A DNA stretch of 64,000 nt from Methylococcaceae bacterium (lineage in GTDB: Bacteria; Pseudomonadota; Gammaproteobacteria; Methylococcales; Methylomonadaceae), in the NCBI GenBank assembly GCA_030693065.1, contig JAUYBL010000007.1:80710-144709 (forward strand), read 5' to 3'. The first letter of the stretch is position 1; every line of letters starts with the position of its first letter. The notes under the pieces are model-generated. The model was not told the DNA's origin and did not search any database. It saw nothing but the letters and a program-made list of their open reading frames with translations. The position numbers were made by a program, and so were the translations under genes. Positions 26,861-36,152 of the stretch are shown here, piece by piece.

Positions 26861-28396
26861 ATGCCAATGCAACTTACGCGCTTTGGCATCTTCCTTGGCC
26901 TGCTGTTTTTATTACCCTGGTTGGCCTTAATCGTGCTGGGTGGGCGTTGGCTTTGGGAGCATGGCTGGCTTTTTTATAGCGTCGGTGCAATTACGGCATT
27001 CTTATTATTGTTATCCGCCCTGCTGCGTTGGCGTAGCAAACAGACAAAAGCACTGGTTATCGAGCCACTGGTAATAACTCCCAACCCAAATTGGCCGGAT
27101 ACCGCCCTTCCAGCCTGGGCGGCAATTGATGAGTTGGCGAAAACCTGGTCGGCTCGCACCGATCTATTTTCTGACCAAAACAATTTGCTGAAATTGAGTA
27201 ACGAAGTGTTGATCACCGTTGCCAAGCAATTTCACGCTGATTCCAAACACCCTATCATGGAGTTTCCTTTACCTTATCTGCTCAAGCTGATCGTGCTGGT
27301 CTGTGAAGATATTCAACATGAGGTACTGGACAAAATCCCCGGTAGTCATGCCGTCAGTGTTGGCGATTTACTCCGCTATAAGCAGTGGTATGACACGCTG
27401 GCCACTATGAAACAAGCCGTTGATGTTGGCCATGCCCTCTTTAATTGGCCAAGCGCGGCATTGGGCAAAATACGCAGCTCGCTCTTGGGAAAGGGCCTGA
27501 ATTTGGTGACGGATGAATTACGCCAGCGACTGGTGAATGCCTATATCCGGAAACTGGGTTATTACGCCATTCAACTCTATAGCGGCCAACTTACCCTGGA
27601 GGCAATAGCGCCGACCGATACCTTAACGCAATACGCACAGCAGAATAAAACCCAGGCCGAGCAGGACGCGAAATCAGTAGAACCGCTACGCATCCTTATC
27701 CTTGGACAAGTCAGCGCCGGAAAATCCACGCTGATCAATGCCTTGTTTGGAGAAATAAAAAGCGCGGCCGGTCTATTACCCACCACGCCCGAAATCACGC
27801 CTTACGTACTGGAGCGCGACGGTTTGCAACAAGCCATTGTGCTGGATAGTCCAGGCTACGGCGGTTTGCAGCATGATAAAGTCCCGTTGGCCTTAAAACA
27901 GGAATGGGCCAAAGTGGATGTGGTTTTGATGGTCTGCAATGCCGCGCAGGCCGCGCGGGAGGCCGATGCCCAACAACTCAATGCCATCCGCCGCTATTTT
28001 CAGGAAGAACGCCAAAACCAAACCTTGCCGGTCATTCTTGTCGTCGCCACGCAAATTGACCGCTTGCGTCCAGTGCGGGAATGGCAGCCGCCCTACAATA
28101 TACAAGATCCCCAACGCCCCAAAGAACACAGTATCCGTCAGGCCTGTGCAGCCATTGCGCAGGATTTAACCTTATCGCTCGATCATATCGTGCCGATTTG
28201 CATGGCACCGGAACACGCCGCCTACAACATCGAAGAAGGGCTTATTCCACTGATTATGGAACAGCTTAACGATGCTCAGCGGGTACGATATTTGCGCTGC
28301 CTACGCCACCAGCAAGACATCAGTTACTGGAAGCACTGGAAACAACAAGCCCTCCAGGCTGGGCAGCTTATTCTTAAATTAGGAACAAAATTGTGA
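26861..28396 (+). CDS. Membrane-anchored GTPase, partner of the preceding gene
   Basis: 511 residues. Two N-terminal membrane helices (about 5-25 and 32-52) are followed by a helical region and then a GTPase domain from about residue 275: G1 GQVSAGKST, a Thr in G2 (LLPTTPEITPY), G3 DSPGYGG, and G4 ATQIDRL (TQxD instead of NKxD). It resembles YeeP/YfjP-type GTPases. Four-base spacing to the first GTPase indicates one operon. Function unknown; envelope or division-linked roles are known for relatives. Confidence 0.75.
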   Translation: MPMQLTRFGIFLGLLFLLPWLALIVLGGRWLWEHGWLFYSVGAITAFLLLLSALLRWRSKQTKALVIEPLVITPNPNWPDTALPAWAAIDELAKTWSARTDLFSDQNNLLKLSNEVLITVAKQFHADSKHPIMEFPLPYLLKLIVLVCEDIQHEVLDKIPGSHAVSVGDLLRYKQWYDTLATMKQAVDVGHALFNWPSAALGKIRSSLLGKGLNLVTDELRQRLVNAYIRKLGYYAIQLYSGQLTLEAIAPTDTLTQYAQQNKTQAEQDAKSVEPLRILILGQVSAGKSTLINALFGEIKSAAGLLPTTPEITPYVLERDGLQQAIVLDSPGYGGLQHDKVPLALKQEWAKVDVVLMVCNAAQAAREADAQQLNAIRRYFQEERQNQTLPVILVVATQIDRLRPVREWQPPYNIQDPQRPKEHSIRQACAAIAQDLTLSLDHIVPICMAPEHAAYNIEEGLIPLIMEQLNDAQRVRYLRCLRHQQDISYWKHWKQQALQAGQLILKLGTKL

Positions 28397-28526
28397 GGCT
28401 CAGATGCTTACAACTAACAATATCTAACAATCGGTTAAACTGGGCGCGCTCTACTTTAAGAAACCTTGAGCGGTGACAGCCTTTCTGCGAACAAATACAT
28501 AATGTACCGTGTCCAATCCAATAATC

Positions 28527-29348
28527 ATGAAAAAGTCTATGCCAATGAAACTTAATTGCCTGCTAAAAATAATTAACCGCCGTTCAATTTATTTATTCAG
28601 TACGCTGTTTTTTACGGCGTTGCCAGCCTACGTTACAGCCATGCCAAGCACGCATATTTCTGTGATTGTGTCCTTGGTCGACAACGAATCACAAGGCATC
28701 GTGCCGGTGCCAGCGAAAATTGGTAATGGCGATGACCCGCATAACAATCTCTATTGGGGTGCGGCTTATGGTGTGAAAACCTTTTTGAGTAAGGCGAATG
28801 GTTGGCGTAACTTGGGTTGTGAAAAGGATATTAATGACACCATCATGGAACGCTGCCAGTTTGCCTGGAAGGACAATCTCACCGTTACCGCCGATGCTTA
28901 TCGCGGCAGCCGGATTGACCAAGCAATACTCGATTTTATGCAACAAGCCGCAACGCCGCCCAATGCAGCGACGAGGGAAATGGTGGTGTTCATTGGCCAT
29001 GATGGCTTGATGGACGAACAAAACCAGCCAATCATAGAACGCTTCCCCAAACATGCAGGACACGATAAACAAGCCGTTGTCCTGGCCTGCATGAGCGAGG
29101 AGTTTTTCTCAGAGCATTTGCTTGCCGCAGGTGCAAAACCGGTGGTCACAACTTATAGCTTTATGGCACCGGAAGCCTATGTCTTGGAAGCGGTTGCTCG
29201 GGGTTTTGCCAATCAGGCGAGTGAAACGGAACTGCGAAATTCTGCCAGCGCCGCTTACGCCAAATACCAGCGCATCTCTGTAAAAGCGGGAAAGTCAGTG
29301 TTTGGAGCAAATGCCCACACTAAGCCTCTCAGATTGAGCCTTCGATAA
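28527..29348 (+). CDS. Exported protein with caspase/CHAT-like His and Cys motifs
   Basis: 273 residues from 28527; starts at 28509 (GTG), 28539 and 28545 are also possible and none has a clear ribosome site. A signal or anchor helix (SIYLFSTLFFTALPAYVTA) leads into a globular domain. Two motifs stand out: MVVFIGHDGLMD and AVVLACMSEEF about 50 residues later. A buried strand ending at His-x-Gly and another ending at Ala-Cys is the arrangement of clan CD (caspase, CHAT) peptidases. Catalytic activity is inferred, not shown. It lies 112 bases after the GTPase pair, same strand. Confidence 0.5.
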   Translation: MKKSMPMKLNCLLKIINRRSIYLFSTLFFTALPAYVTAMPSTHISVIVSLVDNESQGIVPVPAKIGNGDDPHNNLYWGAAYGVKTFLSKANGWRNLGCEKDINDTIMERCQFAWKDNLTVTADAYRGSRIDQAILDFMQQAATPPNAATREMVVFIGHDGLMDEQNQPIIERFPKHAGHDKQAVVLACMSEEFFSEHLLAAGAKPVVTTYSFMAPEAYVLEAVARGFANQASETELRNSASAAYAKYQRISVKAGKSVFGANAHTKPLRLSLR

Positions 29349-29406
29349 AATAAGACGAGGTACTGCCCAAGCTCGCTAAACTCTGTAATGCTTCGTAACT
29401 CAAACT

Positions 29407-29451
29407 GTCCGCATCACCGCTGGTCTGATAAGAAACAGCAGTGATGCGGAC
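29407..29451. terminator. Hairpin between convergent genes
   Basis: GTCCGCATCAC/GTGATGCGGAC forms an 11-base-pair stem, extended inside by GCTG/CAGC. It lies between the ends of the exported protein and the monooxygenase-like gene. No long T run, so termination is probable but not certain. Confidence 0.5.
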
Positions 29452-29514
29452 ATTGTAGATCGAGTGATCATGTAGAAAACCGCGGCGTAAGCATCGCGAT
29501 TTTAAATACTGAAA

Positions 29515-29796
29515 CTACAACACGCCCCGCTCAATTTCTTGCAGGTAAATAAATTCCGGCGCTTTTACCCCGGCCTGTTGCCTGATTGCCACCAACGCAT
29601 CGGATTCAAAGAAGCACCGGGCATTATCCAGCGAAGACCATACCGAAAAATGCACGATGTTGTTGGCATCGTTGTCGTATCTCAGCAGCTGGTAGCTGAT
29701 TTCACCAGCGTTTTTCCTTATGTCTGCCGCTTGATCAAAAACAGCTTTCCAGGCTGGATAGGCATCAACTTCATGAATAATTAGAACGTGTTGCAT
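29515..29796 (-). CDS. Antibiotic biosynthesis monooxygenase (ABM) domain protein
   Basis: 93 residues with the dimeric ferredoxin-like ABM layout: strand HVLIIHEVDAYPAWKAVFD, helix, strand YQLLRYDNDANNIVHFSVW, helix SLDNARCFFESDALVAIRQQAG and a final strand. Family members include heme-degrading and small-molecule oxygenases, but many are of unknown function. It precedes a lipoprotein gene's stop on the same strand with 15 bases between, so they may be co-transcribed. Confidence 0.7.
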   Translation of the reverse strand: MQHVLIIHEVDAYPAWKAVFDQAADIRKNAGEISYQLLRYDNDANNIVHFSVWSSLDNARCFFESDALVAIRQQAGVKAPEFIYLQEIERGVL

Positions 29797-29811
29797 GACT
29801 ATCCCAATGCT

Positions 29812-30261
29812 TTATTTGCGAGAAAAGTCAGGGCCTGCAGGATGCGCATTTTGTTGCAAGCAGTGGTACGCAGCGTTTTCGTACTTTATTCTTAACGACT
29901 GGGCGTTTTCATGCTCGGTAAGAAACTTTTCCGCTTCAATCGCGGTTAAATCTTTCTCCAAAAATGTTGCAATACACTCGCAAGCCTTATCAATAGCGGC
30001 TTCATCAGCATCGGGGTTTTTAGATGCTTTTAACTCACGTTGTTCGCATTGCTTGGCAAACTCATGCTCGAATTTTTGTTTTTCAGCCACAGTGACCGGC
30101 GTGTTAAGCAATTGATGACTTACTGGTGGTTCAGCTTTGGTAGTCGTGCTGGTGCTGGCTTTTTCTGTCTTTTTTTCATCATCAGAACAACCAGCCACTG
30201 ACAAACTGATTACGGCGGTGGTTAAAGCCGCAAATAGGATTTTTTTTGTTTGTAATTTCAT
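29812..30261 (-). CDS. Small lipoprotein of unknown function
   Basis: 149 residues with a lipoprotein signal ending in the lipobox SVAGC (Cys near 25). The mature part is highly charged and helical, with four further Cys in the second half (KQCEQRELK, KACECI, YHCLQQ) that could pair. No family recognised. It is upstream of the ABM gene and divergent from the ABC exporter. Confidence 0.65.
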   Translation of the reverse strand: MKLQTKKILFAALTTAVISLSVAGCSDDEKKTEKASTSTTTKAEPPVSHQLLNTPVTVAEKQKFEHEFAKQCEQRELKASKNPDADEAAIDKACECIATFLEKDLTAIEAEKFLTEHENAQSLRIKYENAAYHCLQQNAHPAGPDFSRK

Positions 30262-30520
30262 AGGGTTAACTTTTTAATATTGATGTTGTTAATTTTATTA
30301 AGGGCATTTAATTTTTCAGCGCGATGAAATCGTTCCCAAAAATCAGCCACCCTGCTCCCGGCGGTAATCATAAACCGATTGAGAGTTGGCTTCCATGTTG
30401 TTAGCTTAAATTCAAACACCAAAATGTCCGGCAAGGATGATAGTGGTCCGGGATATATTCTCGTGTTGATTGTTTAAGGCATGCGAAAATAAAGTTTTAC
30501 ATCATCAAACACGGTCACGG

Positions 30521-32317
30521 ATGTCTAATTTAAAATCAACCCAAGCTAATTCAACCCGCCGCATCTCTTTTCTTAAAGGTCTTTGGCCTTTTATTCGGCC
30601 CTATCGGGGCAGAATGATCCTGGCTTTCTTTCTGTTATGTCTTGGCTCAGCGACAATATTGCTGGTGCCATTGGCCTTCCGTGACTTGATCGACTTTGGC
30701 TTTGGCGGACGGCAAAACACTGGCGGCGGGTTGTTGGGTTCATTGAGTTTAAACGGCCATTTTATAGCGCTATTCGCTTTAGCAAGCCTTTGGGCACTAA
30801 CGATAGCCGCGCGTTATTACACCGTCAGCTGGGTCGGCGAACGGGTGACGGCAGATTTACGCAGCGCAGTATATGCAAGGGTGCTGACGCAGTCCCCGCA
30901 GTTTTTCGAGACCTTACAAACCGGCGAAGTGTTATCACGCCTGACCGGCGACACCACCTTGATTCAAACGGTAGTCGGCAGTTCCATTTCGATGGGCTTG
31001 CGCAGCCTGTTCCAGTTTATCGGCGGCATGGTGATGCTGGCAGTCACCAGTTTGTATTTGTTTTCTTTAAACCTTGGCCTGATGGCATTACTGATACTGC
31101 CGATCATGGCGATCGGCCGAAAAGTCAAAAAGCTCTCGCGCGAATCACAAGATAAAATTGCCGATGCCTCGGCACTGGCGGGTGAGATTCTCAACGCGGT
31201 GCCGACAGTTCAGGCCTACACCCAGGAACAACGAGAAATCAACCGCTTTGCCGACCGTGCCGAAGTGAGCTTTAACACCGCAATCCGCCGCAGTCGCGTG
31301 CGCGCGGCGCTGACAGCGATCATTATCATGGCAGTAATGGGCTCCATTATTTTCGTGTTGTGGATCGGCGCCAACCTGGTTAATGCGGGCACCATGACGG
31401 GCGGCCAACTGGCGTCTTTCGTGCTTTATGCGACCTTGGTTGCCGGAGGGGTCAGCACCATGGCGGAAGTTTGGGGCGATGTCATGCGCGCCACCGGCGC
31501 CACCGAGCGCTTGCTGGAACTGCTGCATGCCAAGCCAGCGATTGTCGGCGCCGACAGCCCACAATTACTGCCGCAGACCGGCAAAGCTGAGATTCAATTC
31601 GACCAAGTCAGCTTCCGTTACCCATCGAGATTGCAAACAACGGCGCTTGATAAAATCACTCTCGATATTGCATCTGGCGAAAGCGTTGCGCTGGTTGGCC
31701 CGTCCGGTGCGGGTAAAACCACCCTGTTCCAACTGTTATTGCGGTTTTACGATGTAAGCGATGGCAGTATTCGCTTTAACGGCCAGGATATTCGTGAGCT
31801 TTCTCTGCATGAATTACGCGACAAAATTGCCATCGTGCCGCAAGATTCGGTGATTTTTTCGGCTAATGCTTTGGAAAATATTCGCTACGGCAGACCCGAT
31901 GCCAGCAATGAAGAAGTCATCGCCGCCGCTAAATCCGCGCAAGTGGAAGAATTTATCAATCGTCTGCCGGACGGCTACCAAACCTTTCTGGGCGAACGCG
32001 GCACGCGTTTGTCTGGCGGCCAACGTCAGCGTATTGCCATCGCCCGCGCGATTTTAAAAAATGCGCAGCTATTGTTACTCGACGAAGCCACCAGCGCGCT
32101 GGATGCGGAATCAGAAATCCTCGTGCAAGAAGGTTTGAATGCCGCCATGCAGGGCCGCACCACCCTGATCATTGCGCATCGCTTGGCGACTGTGAAAAAA
32201 GTCGACCGCATCATCGTAATGGATGAAGGTCGTATTGTTGAAATGGGCTCGCCGGAAGATTTACGCAACCAAAGCGGGCTATACGCAAGGCTCGCGAGCT
32301 TGCAGTTTGATGTTTAA
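30521..32317 (+). CDS. ABC exporter with fused membrane and ATPase domains, MsbA-like
   Basis: 598 residues from the ATG at 30521. Six membrane helices (about residues 25-300) are followed by an ATPase with Walker A GPSGAGKTT, signature LSGGQRQR and Walker B LLLLDEATSALD. Half-transporters of this type dimerise and flip lipids, peptides or drugs. The ATPase is close to MsbA/subfamily B, but the lack of lpxK or other lipid A genes nearby leaves the substrate open. Confidence 0.88.
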   Translation: MSNLKSTQANSTRRISFLKGLWPFIRPYRGRMILAFFLLCLGSATILLVPLAFRDLIDFGFGGRQNTGGGLLGSLSLNGHFIALFALASLWALTIAARYYTVSWVGERVTADLRSAVYARVLTQSPQFFETLQTGEVLSRLTGDTTLIQTVVGSSISMGLRSLFQFIGGMVMLAVTSLYLFSLNLGLMALLILPIMAIGRKVKKLSRESQDKIADASALAGEILNAVPTVQAYTQEQREINRFADRAEVSFNTAIRRSRVRAALTAIIIMAVMGSIIFVLWIGANLVNAGTMTGGQLASFVLYATLVAGGVSTMAEVWGDVMRATGATERLLELLHAKPAIVGADSPQLLPQTGKAEIQFDQVSFRYPSRLQTTALDKITLDIASGESVALVGPSGAGKTTLFQLLLRFYDVSDGSIRFNGQDIRELSLHELRDKIAIVPQDSVIFSANALENIRYGRPDASNEEVIAAAKSAQVEEFINRLPDGYQTFLGERGTRLSGGQRQRIAIARAILKNAQLLLLDEATSALDAESEILVQEGLNAAMQGRTTLIIAHRLATVKKVDRIIVMDEGRIVEMGSPEDLRNQSGLYARLASLQFDV

Positions 32318-32455
32318 ATCCATGCCAAAAATAAAGAGTTTGGTGCGGCTAATATTTATTAATCTGTTGTTCAACTCTAAAATCGCTTGGTCGATTGTCA
32401 GCATCGATCGAATATAAAATATTTACCAGACATTTTTTATGAGGATATAAACGCA

Positions 32456-32842
32456 ATGAAACTTTTGAAAAAATACCTGCCGTCTTTGCTGCTGGCTTTG
32501 TGCGTAAGCGTAATTTCACCCATGGTAAGCGCTGTCGGAAAAATTGAAAATACAAGTACAGAAGAAGTAAAACAGGCATTGGATGCGTCGGTAAAAGCCA
32601 CTGAAGATGCCTTAGCCGCCTTGAAGAGCGGGGCCAGTGAAGACATAGTTAATGACCATATCAATAACGCACGGCAATTAATCAAACGGGTAGAAATCAA
32701 TCGGCTGGATGTCATTCGTACACGCTCTGCGGAAAACTTAAAAAAAGCCCGTCAAGCTGTTAGCAATGGTCAAAAAGATCAAGCAGAAGACTTTTTGGCA
32801 ACCGCGTTAAAAGGCTTTAAAGAAATGCAAAGTGCTTTTTAG
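32456..32842 (+). CDS. Small exported helical protein
   Basis: 128 residues from the ATG at 32456. Signal peptide MKLLKKYLPSLLLALCVSVI with cleavage near VSA, then an all-helical mature part rich in Ala, Lys and Glu (TEEVKQALDASVKATEDALAAL ... ARQLIKRVEINRLD). Helical-bundle periplasmic proteins of this kind are often annotated as hypothetical. It follows the exporter by 139 bases. Function unknown. Confidence 0.65.
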   Translation: MKLLKKYLPSLLLALCVSVISPMVSAVGKIENTSTEEVKQALDASVKATEDALAALKSGASEDIVNDHINNARQLIKRVEINRLDVIRTRSAENLKKARQAVSNGQKDQAEDFLATALKGFKEMQSAF

Positions 32843-32883
32843 GGAAACGCTGAACAAATAGATTTCGCTCTACTGATTGCGCC

Positions 32884-33015
32884 TTACCGCGTTGCTGCAT
32901 GAGGAAGGAAATTTTCTGTCTTTCGAAGGCATTGCTCAGAAAACTCGAACAGGTGATTTACGACTGCCTCAATGTCCAGTTTTACTTCGGAATACAACTC
33001 ATTTGCTGTGGTCAT
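32884..33015 (-). pseudogene. Truncated cassette gene next to attC
   Basis: A 43-codon reverse frame starts with ATG at 33015, 8 bases from the attC core site, and reads MTTANELYSEVKLDIEAVVN then ENFLPHA. Small cassette-type hypothetical proteins with such an N-terminus are normally longer, so the reading probably ends early because of a recombination or deletion near 32880. It is the distal member of the minus-strand cassette series. Confidence 0.5.
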
Positions 33016-33022
33016 ATGTGTT

Positions 33023-33111
33023 GCCTAACGTATAGCTAATCGGGCGAGCATGGAACGCTGAAAAAATAAAACCGCATTATAACCGCGCTCCGGTTGAGCG
33101 CCATGTTAGGC
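33023..33111 (-). other. Integron attC site (minus orientation)
   Basis: On the minus strand it begins GCCTAAC (R'') and ends CGTTAGGC (R'), with the inner complementary segment ATGGCGCTCAACCGGAGCGC. Length 89 bases. The inner sequence is the same family as the three attC sites at 57983, 58596 and 59243, on the other strand. Confidence 0.8.
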
Positions 33112-33217
33112 TGAATGCGTTATTGCAAAACCTGACCCTGCATTTCCGTTAGGCTTTTATTGGGCAACATACGATATATCGAGTTATAAATGGTGGACAA
33201 AAAACCTACCCACCTGA

Positions 33218-33631
33218 CTATTTGGATTGCGAATTGACATCTATGAACGCTTGATCGTTTCGGACATCACATTTCAGCAAATAGGTTTGTCCTGCTTGTA
33301 GCTTCAGTGTTTTCTTGGGTCTATGACTCGAAAACCCTTTAAAGCAATAGACTTGAACTTCATACTCTCCTGGCAAGACATGAATTTCGCTGGGGTAGTC
33401 CGTAAAACCAGGCAACCCGAATTTCTTTTGTTCGCCTGAGCCATTGGATTCAATCTTCGTATAACCAGTAATGGTCGCGTGATATTCATCAGAAAATGGA
33501 ACTCCTACAGAACTTTGGATCACCGCAATGTCGGTTTCTCCCAGACTATCACCCGTATATTGTTTGGCTGGTGTCATAAAACCGCATGAACAGAGCATGG
33601 ACGTGACAATAACTGTAATAACATTTTTCAT
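33218..33631 (-). CDS. Cassette-borne small lipoprotein-like protein
   Basis: 137 residues, signal-like start with a lipobox-like MLCSCGF (Cys near 16). The mature part has SYPSEIHVLPGEYEVQVYCF-like beta pattern and QAGQTYLLKCDV near the end, reminiscent of small surface beta-sandwich lipoproteins. No family named. It is flanked by attC sites on both sides, so it is a gene cassette. Confidence 0.65.
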   Translation of the reverse strand: MKNVITVIVTSMLCSCGFMTPAKQYTGDSLGETDIAVIQSSVGVPFSDEYHATITGYTKIESNGSGEQKKFGLPGFTDYPSEIHVLPGEYEVQVYCFKGFSSHRPKKTLKLQAGQTYLLKCDVRNDQAFIDVNSQSK

Positions 33632-33648
33632 GGATTGACCTTGTAATT

Positions 33649-33711
33649 GCCTAACGTGGAGCTAAGGGGCTGCGCGCTTTTGCGCAGCCCCGCTTGAGCT
33701 TAGGGTTAGAC
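33649..33711 (-). other. Integron attC site (minus orientation), canonical short form
   Basis: 63 bases. Minus strand reads GTCTAAC ... CTTAGCTCCACGTTAGGC. Between the core sites lie GCTCAAGC and GGGGCTGCGC/GCGCAGCCCC, a long stem. The crossover G-TTAGGC and the fold match integron attC. It joins two lipoprotein cassettes. Confidence 0.9.
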
Positions 33712-33712
33712 A

Positions 33713-34081
33713 TTATTTGAAAGAACTCTGAATAATGAAGCCGAAGTGAGGCGTCGGATTACTTACAATGATCTGCTCTCCAGTAGACTTTCTAATGACA
33801 TACCCATCAAATATTTTTTCCTGACCACCTTGTAGGTTGCCATACACTTTCAATTTCTCATCAAGAGAAAGATTCAATTTCTTATTTTCTGGCAACTTTG
33901 CTCTAACAAAGATTGAGCCGGAAGTATCTGATAGAGTAAAACCGTTTTCATCAAGCTGGGTGACAGCTCCCTCGATTGTGCTTACCGGTGGCAATGCCAA
34001 ATTCTTGACTGGTGTCGTGCTAGCACACCCACTAATCATTAAAGCAACTACAGCCATTAAAGACAGAAAACTAGTTTTCAT
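33713..34081 (-). CDS. Cassette-borne lipoprotein
   Basis: 122 residues from the ATG at 34081, with a good GAGAAG ribosome site. Lipobox LMISGCAST (Cys near 18). The mature part has an OB-like beta pattern (GAVTQLDENGFTLSDTSGSI). Its stop is two bases from the attC core, the usual tight cassette packing. A longer frame to 34171 adds only non-conserved sequence. Confidence 0.7.
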   Translation of the reverse strand: MKTSFLSLMAVVALMISGCASTTPVKNLALPPVSTIEGAVTQLDENGFTLSDTSGSIFVRAKLPENKKLNLSLDEKLKVYGNLQGGQEKIFDGYVIRKSTGEQIIVSNPTPHFGFIIQSSFK

Positions 34082-34164
34082 TGCGACTTCTCTTTTTTGT
34101 TGATGTGCGTAAGGTAAAACTAACTGGCGCGGAACGTCACGGTGACCGCCGTGTGGGAATTGCC

Positions 34165-34557
34165 TCAGCATTTGCCGGCAGCTCGCAGTAATGCATTGCA
34201 GCTTGCATTGTTTGTTTTTCCTATGTCACTTGATCCCTTGGTAAAATCTGTGCACATAGCGTCTGCCCCACTTGCCATGCCCCAGGTTGCGACTTTACCC
34301 AAACCTGATGGTTCTAAAATTTCACATTTAAAGGTAGCGCCATCATTAGTTTTAACGGTGTACTGCATTCCGTTATAACCTGTCGGTGCATCTGTTGATT
34401 GTGAATTGACGATTTTAAAGTTGCCAATTTCACGGCCAATAGCCATAGATATTTTGTTTTCGACTTTGTTGTTTCCTGTAGCAGAAGCGTTATTCGCTGT
34501 AGTTGCGCAGCCGGAAAGCATTAACAAGACAGTTACCGTTAGAAGTTTTTGAGCCAT
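34165..34557 (-). CDS. Cassette-type lipoprotein
   Basis: 130 residues from the ATG at 34557, preceded by the strong ribosome site AGGAG. Lipobox LMLSGCATT (Cys near 17). The mature part contains YTVKTNDGATFKCEILEP and four Cys in all near the end (CTDF, SCNAL, GKC). A degenerate attC half-site may lie between it and the next gene at about 34085-34140 (GCCAGTTAGTTTTACCTTACGC on the minus strand is close but the core is decayed). Probably the first gene kept of this array. Confidence 0.65.
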   Translation of the reverse strand: MAQKLLTVTVLLMLSGCATTANNASATGNNKVENKISMAIGREIGNFKIVNSQSTDAPTGYNGMQYTVKTNDGATFKCEILEPSGLGKVATWGMASGADAMCTDFTKGSSDIGKTNNASCNALLRAAGKC

Positions 34558-34794
34558 TTTTGATTCTCCTCCGCTCCGAGTTAAGGGTGCGCAGGGCATA
34601 GGAGCGTAAAAATATGCCCAACTTGATGTATACGACATAGCTTCCATCCCTAATAAAGCTTGATTTCTATTCGGTATGAAACTAAATCAACGTTTTTTTG
34701 AGGCTGAGATTGGCTATATTCCCAATCTAATCTCTCGATGGTGGGGAAGGGTTTCTCCCAGTGTTTGCGTTAAATATGCGTGAAATAAAAAAAG

Positions 34795-35886
34795 TTATAT
34801 CAATGATTGCACAGCCGATTTACGCGCTCTTGTCGCGGCCCAGCCGAATAATGCTGATCCGAATAGCCAAACGGCTGCCGGCAAGGGTACGGCTACCGGC
34901 GTCAACAAAAATGCATGGAGACGACCGGAAGGCGTTAAACCAGTACCGACAATATAACCGCTGTTGTTAATATCCGTCGCGTTTAGTAAAAGCCAGCCGG
35001 AATTCAAGGCAATAACGGTATTCAGGTCGGTCATCTCGCCGTTGACTGTTGCAAAAGCCCGTTCATTTCCGGATGCGTTACCATAGCGCCCAACGACTTG
35101 CCCGGCATTGTTGATACCTGAAGCGGTACTCCATACTCCCAAATTGCCCACTTCCCTTAAACCATTGTCTGAAGAAATAAAAGCATGCAGCGAACCATCA
35201 ACCCGTGAAGCAAAACCAGCGACTACCCCAGAATCATTAATGGCATTGCCTCGGCTTAGCCCCCCGCCAAAGGTTCCCAAGTCGCGCATCTGGCCATTTT
35301 CTGTAACAAAAGCATGGGAGCCATCGATAATAGTTCCGGCTGCAGTAATTATGCGTGTACTTGACTCGCCCGTGACTTGCCCAAGGTTGTTAATAGCATA
35401 ACCACCGCTTTGACGACCTCTCGGCAAGACCCCCAGATCTTGAACCGACTGCCTGTTGGTAATGAAGGCATGATCATTACCGGATATAGTGCCGGCGGCT
35501 CCGGTAACCAAACCATTATCATTAATGCCCGCGGCAAAAATAGACGATCCGCCTAAACTGTTGTTTATAGTGATAATTGATCCGCTGCTGTAAATCAACG
35601 CAGATTGCCCTGAAACTCCTGCTATTTGGCCACTAGCATTAATAGCCGTTGCAGTAAAATTAGGAGAAAGGTAATTAAGCGTACCGTTATGGGCAATAAA
35701 TGCTCCAGTGCCTTCCACATTACCGGCCACCTGTCCGGCATCATTAATACCGACTGCCTGACTCACGCCAAATTCAAGATCGGGTGTCAAATCAGTTACC
35801 GTATACAATACCGCCGCATGGGCGGAATATACCGGCCCCGCCAGCAACAATAAGCCAAGCAATTGTTTTTTATAATTTTTTATCAT
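34795..35886 (-). CDS. HAF-repeat surface protein with PEP-CTERM tail
   Basis: 363 residues: signal peptide (LLGLLLLAGPVYSAHA), then repeated units of about 45-50 residues built around HAF and INxxGQVxG (HAFITNRQSVQDLG; HAFVTENGQMRDLG; HAFISSDNGLREVG). The extracellular HAF family usually forms a beta-propeller-like body. The tail VPLPAAVWLFGSALFGWAA then basic RARK is a PEP-CTERM sorting signal. Exported, probably surface-attached. Function unknown. Confidence 0.88.
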   Translation of the reverse strand: MIKNYKKQLLGLLLLAGPVYSAHAAVLYTVTDLTPDLEFGVSQAVGINDAGQVAGNVEGTGAFIAHNGTLNYLSPNFTATAINASGQIAGVSGQSALIYSSGSIITINNSLGGSSIFAAGINDNGLVTGAAGTISGNDHAFITNRQSVQDLGVLPRGRQSGGYAINNLGQVTGESSTRIITAAGTIIDGSHAFVTENGQMRDLGTFGGGLSRGNAINDSGVVAGFASRVDGSLHAFISSDNGLREVGNLGVWSTASGINNAGQVVGRYGNASGNERAFATVNGEMTDLNTVIALNSGWLLLNATDINNSGYIVGTGLTPSGRLHAFLLTPVAVPLPAAVWLFGSALFGWAATRARKSAVQSLI

Positions 35887-36075
35887 TATTTAACCTCACT
35901 AATAAATTAACGGTCGAGCAATGGATTAACTGCCGGTCGCCGGGTTTGTAAATCTTGATTCTGGCGATTGCTGATGGTGTATATCCCTGGCGACAATCCC
36001 AAAGCAAATTCGGGTTTTTGTTCAATGGTTTTTTGCGAAACGGCGACTGAGGCAAAGGATGAACGGTAACTTGTT

Positions 36076-36116
36076 GATTTCGTTCGTGGTGAGTTTGTCG
36101 AACCATGAACGAAATC
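36076..36116. repeat. Dispersed palindrome containing GTTTGTCGAACC
   Basis: GATTTCGTTC and GAACGAAATC form the outer stem; the inside carries GTGGTGAGTTTGTCGAACCATG. The same repeat unit recurs at 15348, 48575 and 57475. Non-coding. Confidence 0.6.
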
Positions 36117-36152
36117 GATTTGTTCAGCGCTTCCCTCGAAGACACAAGACGA

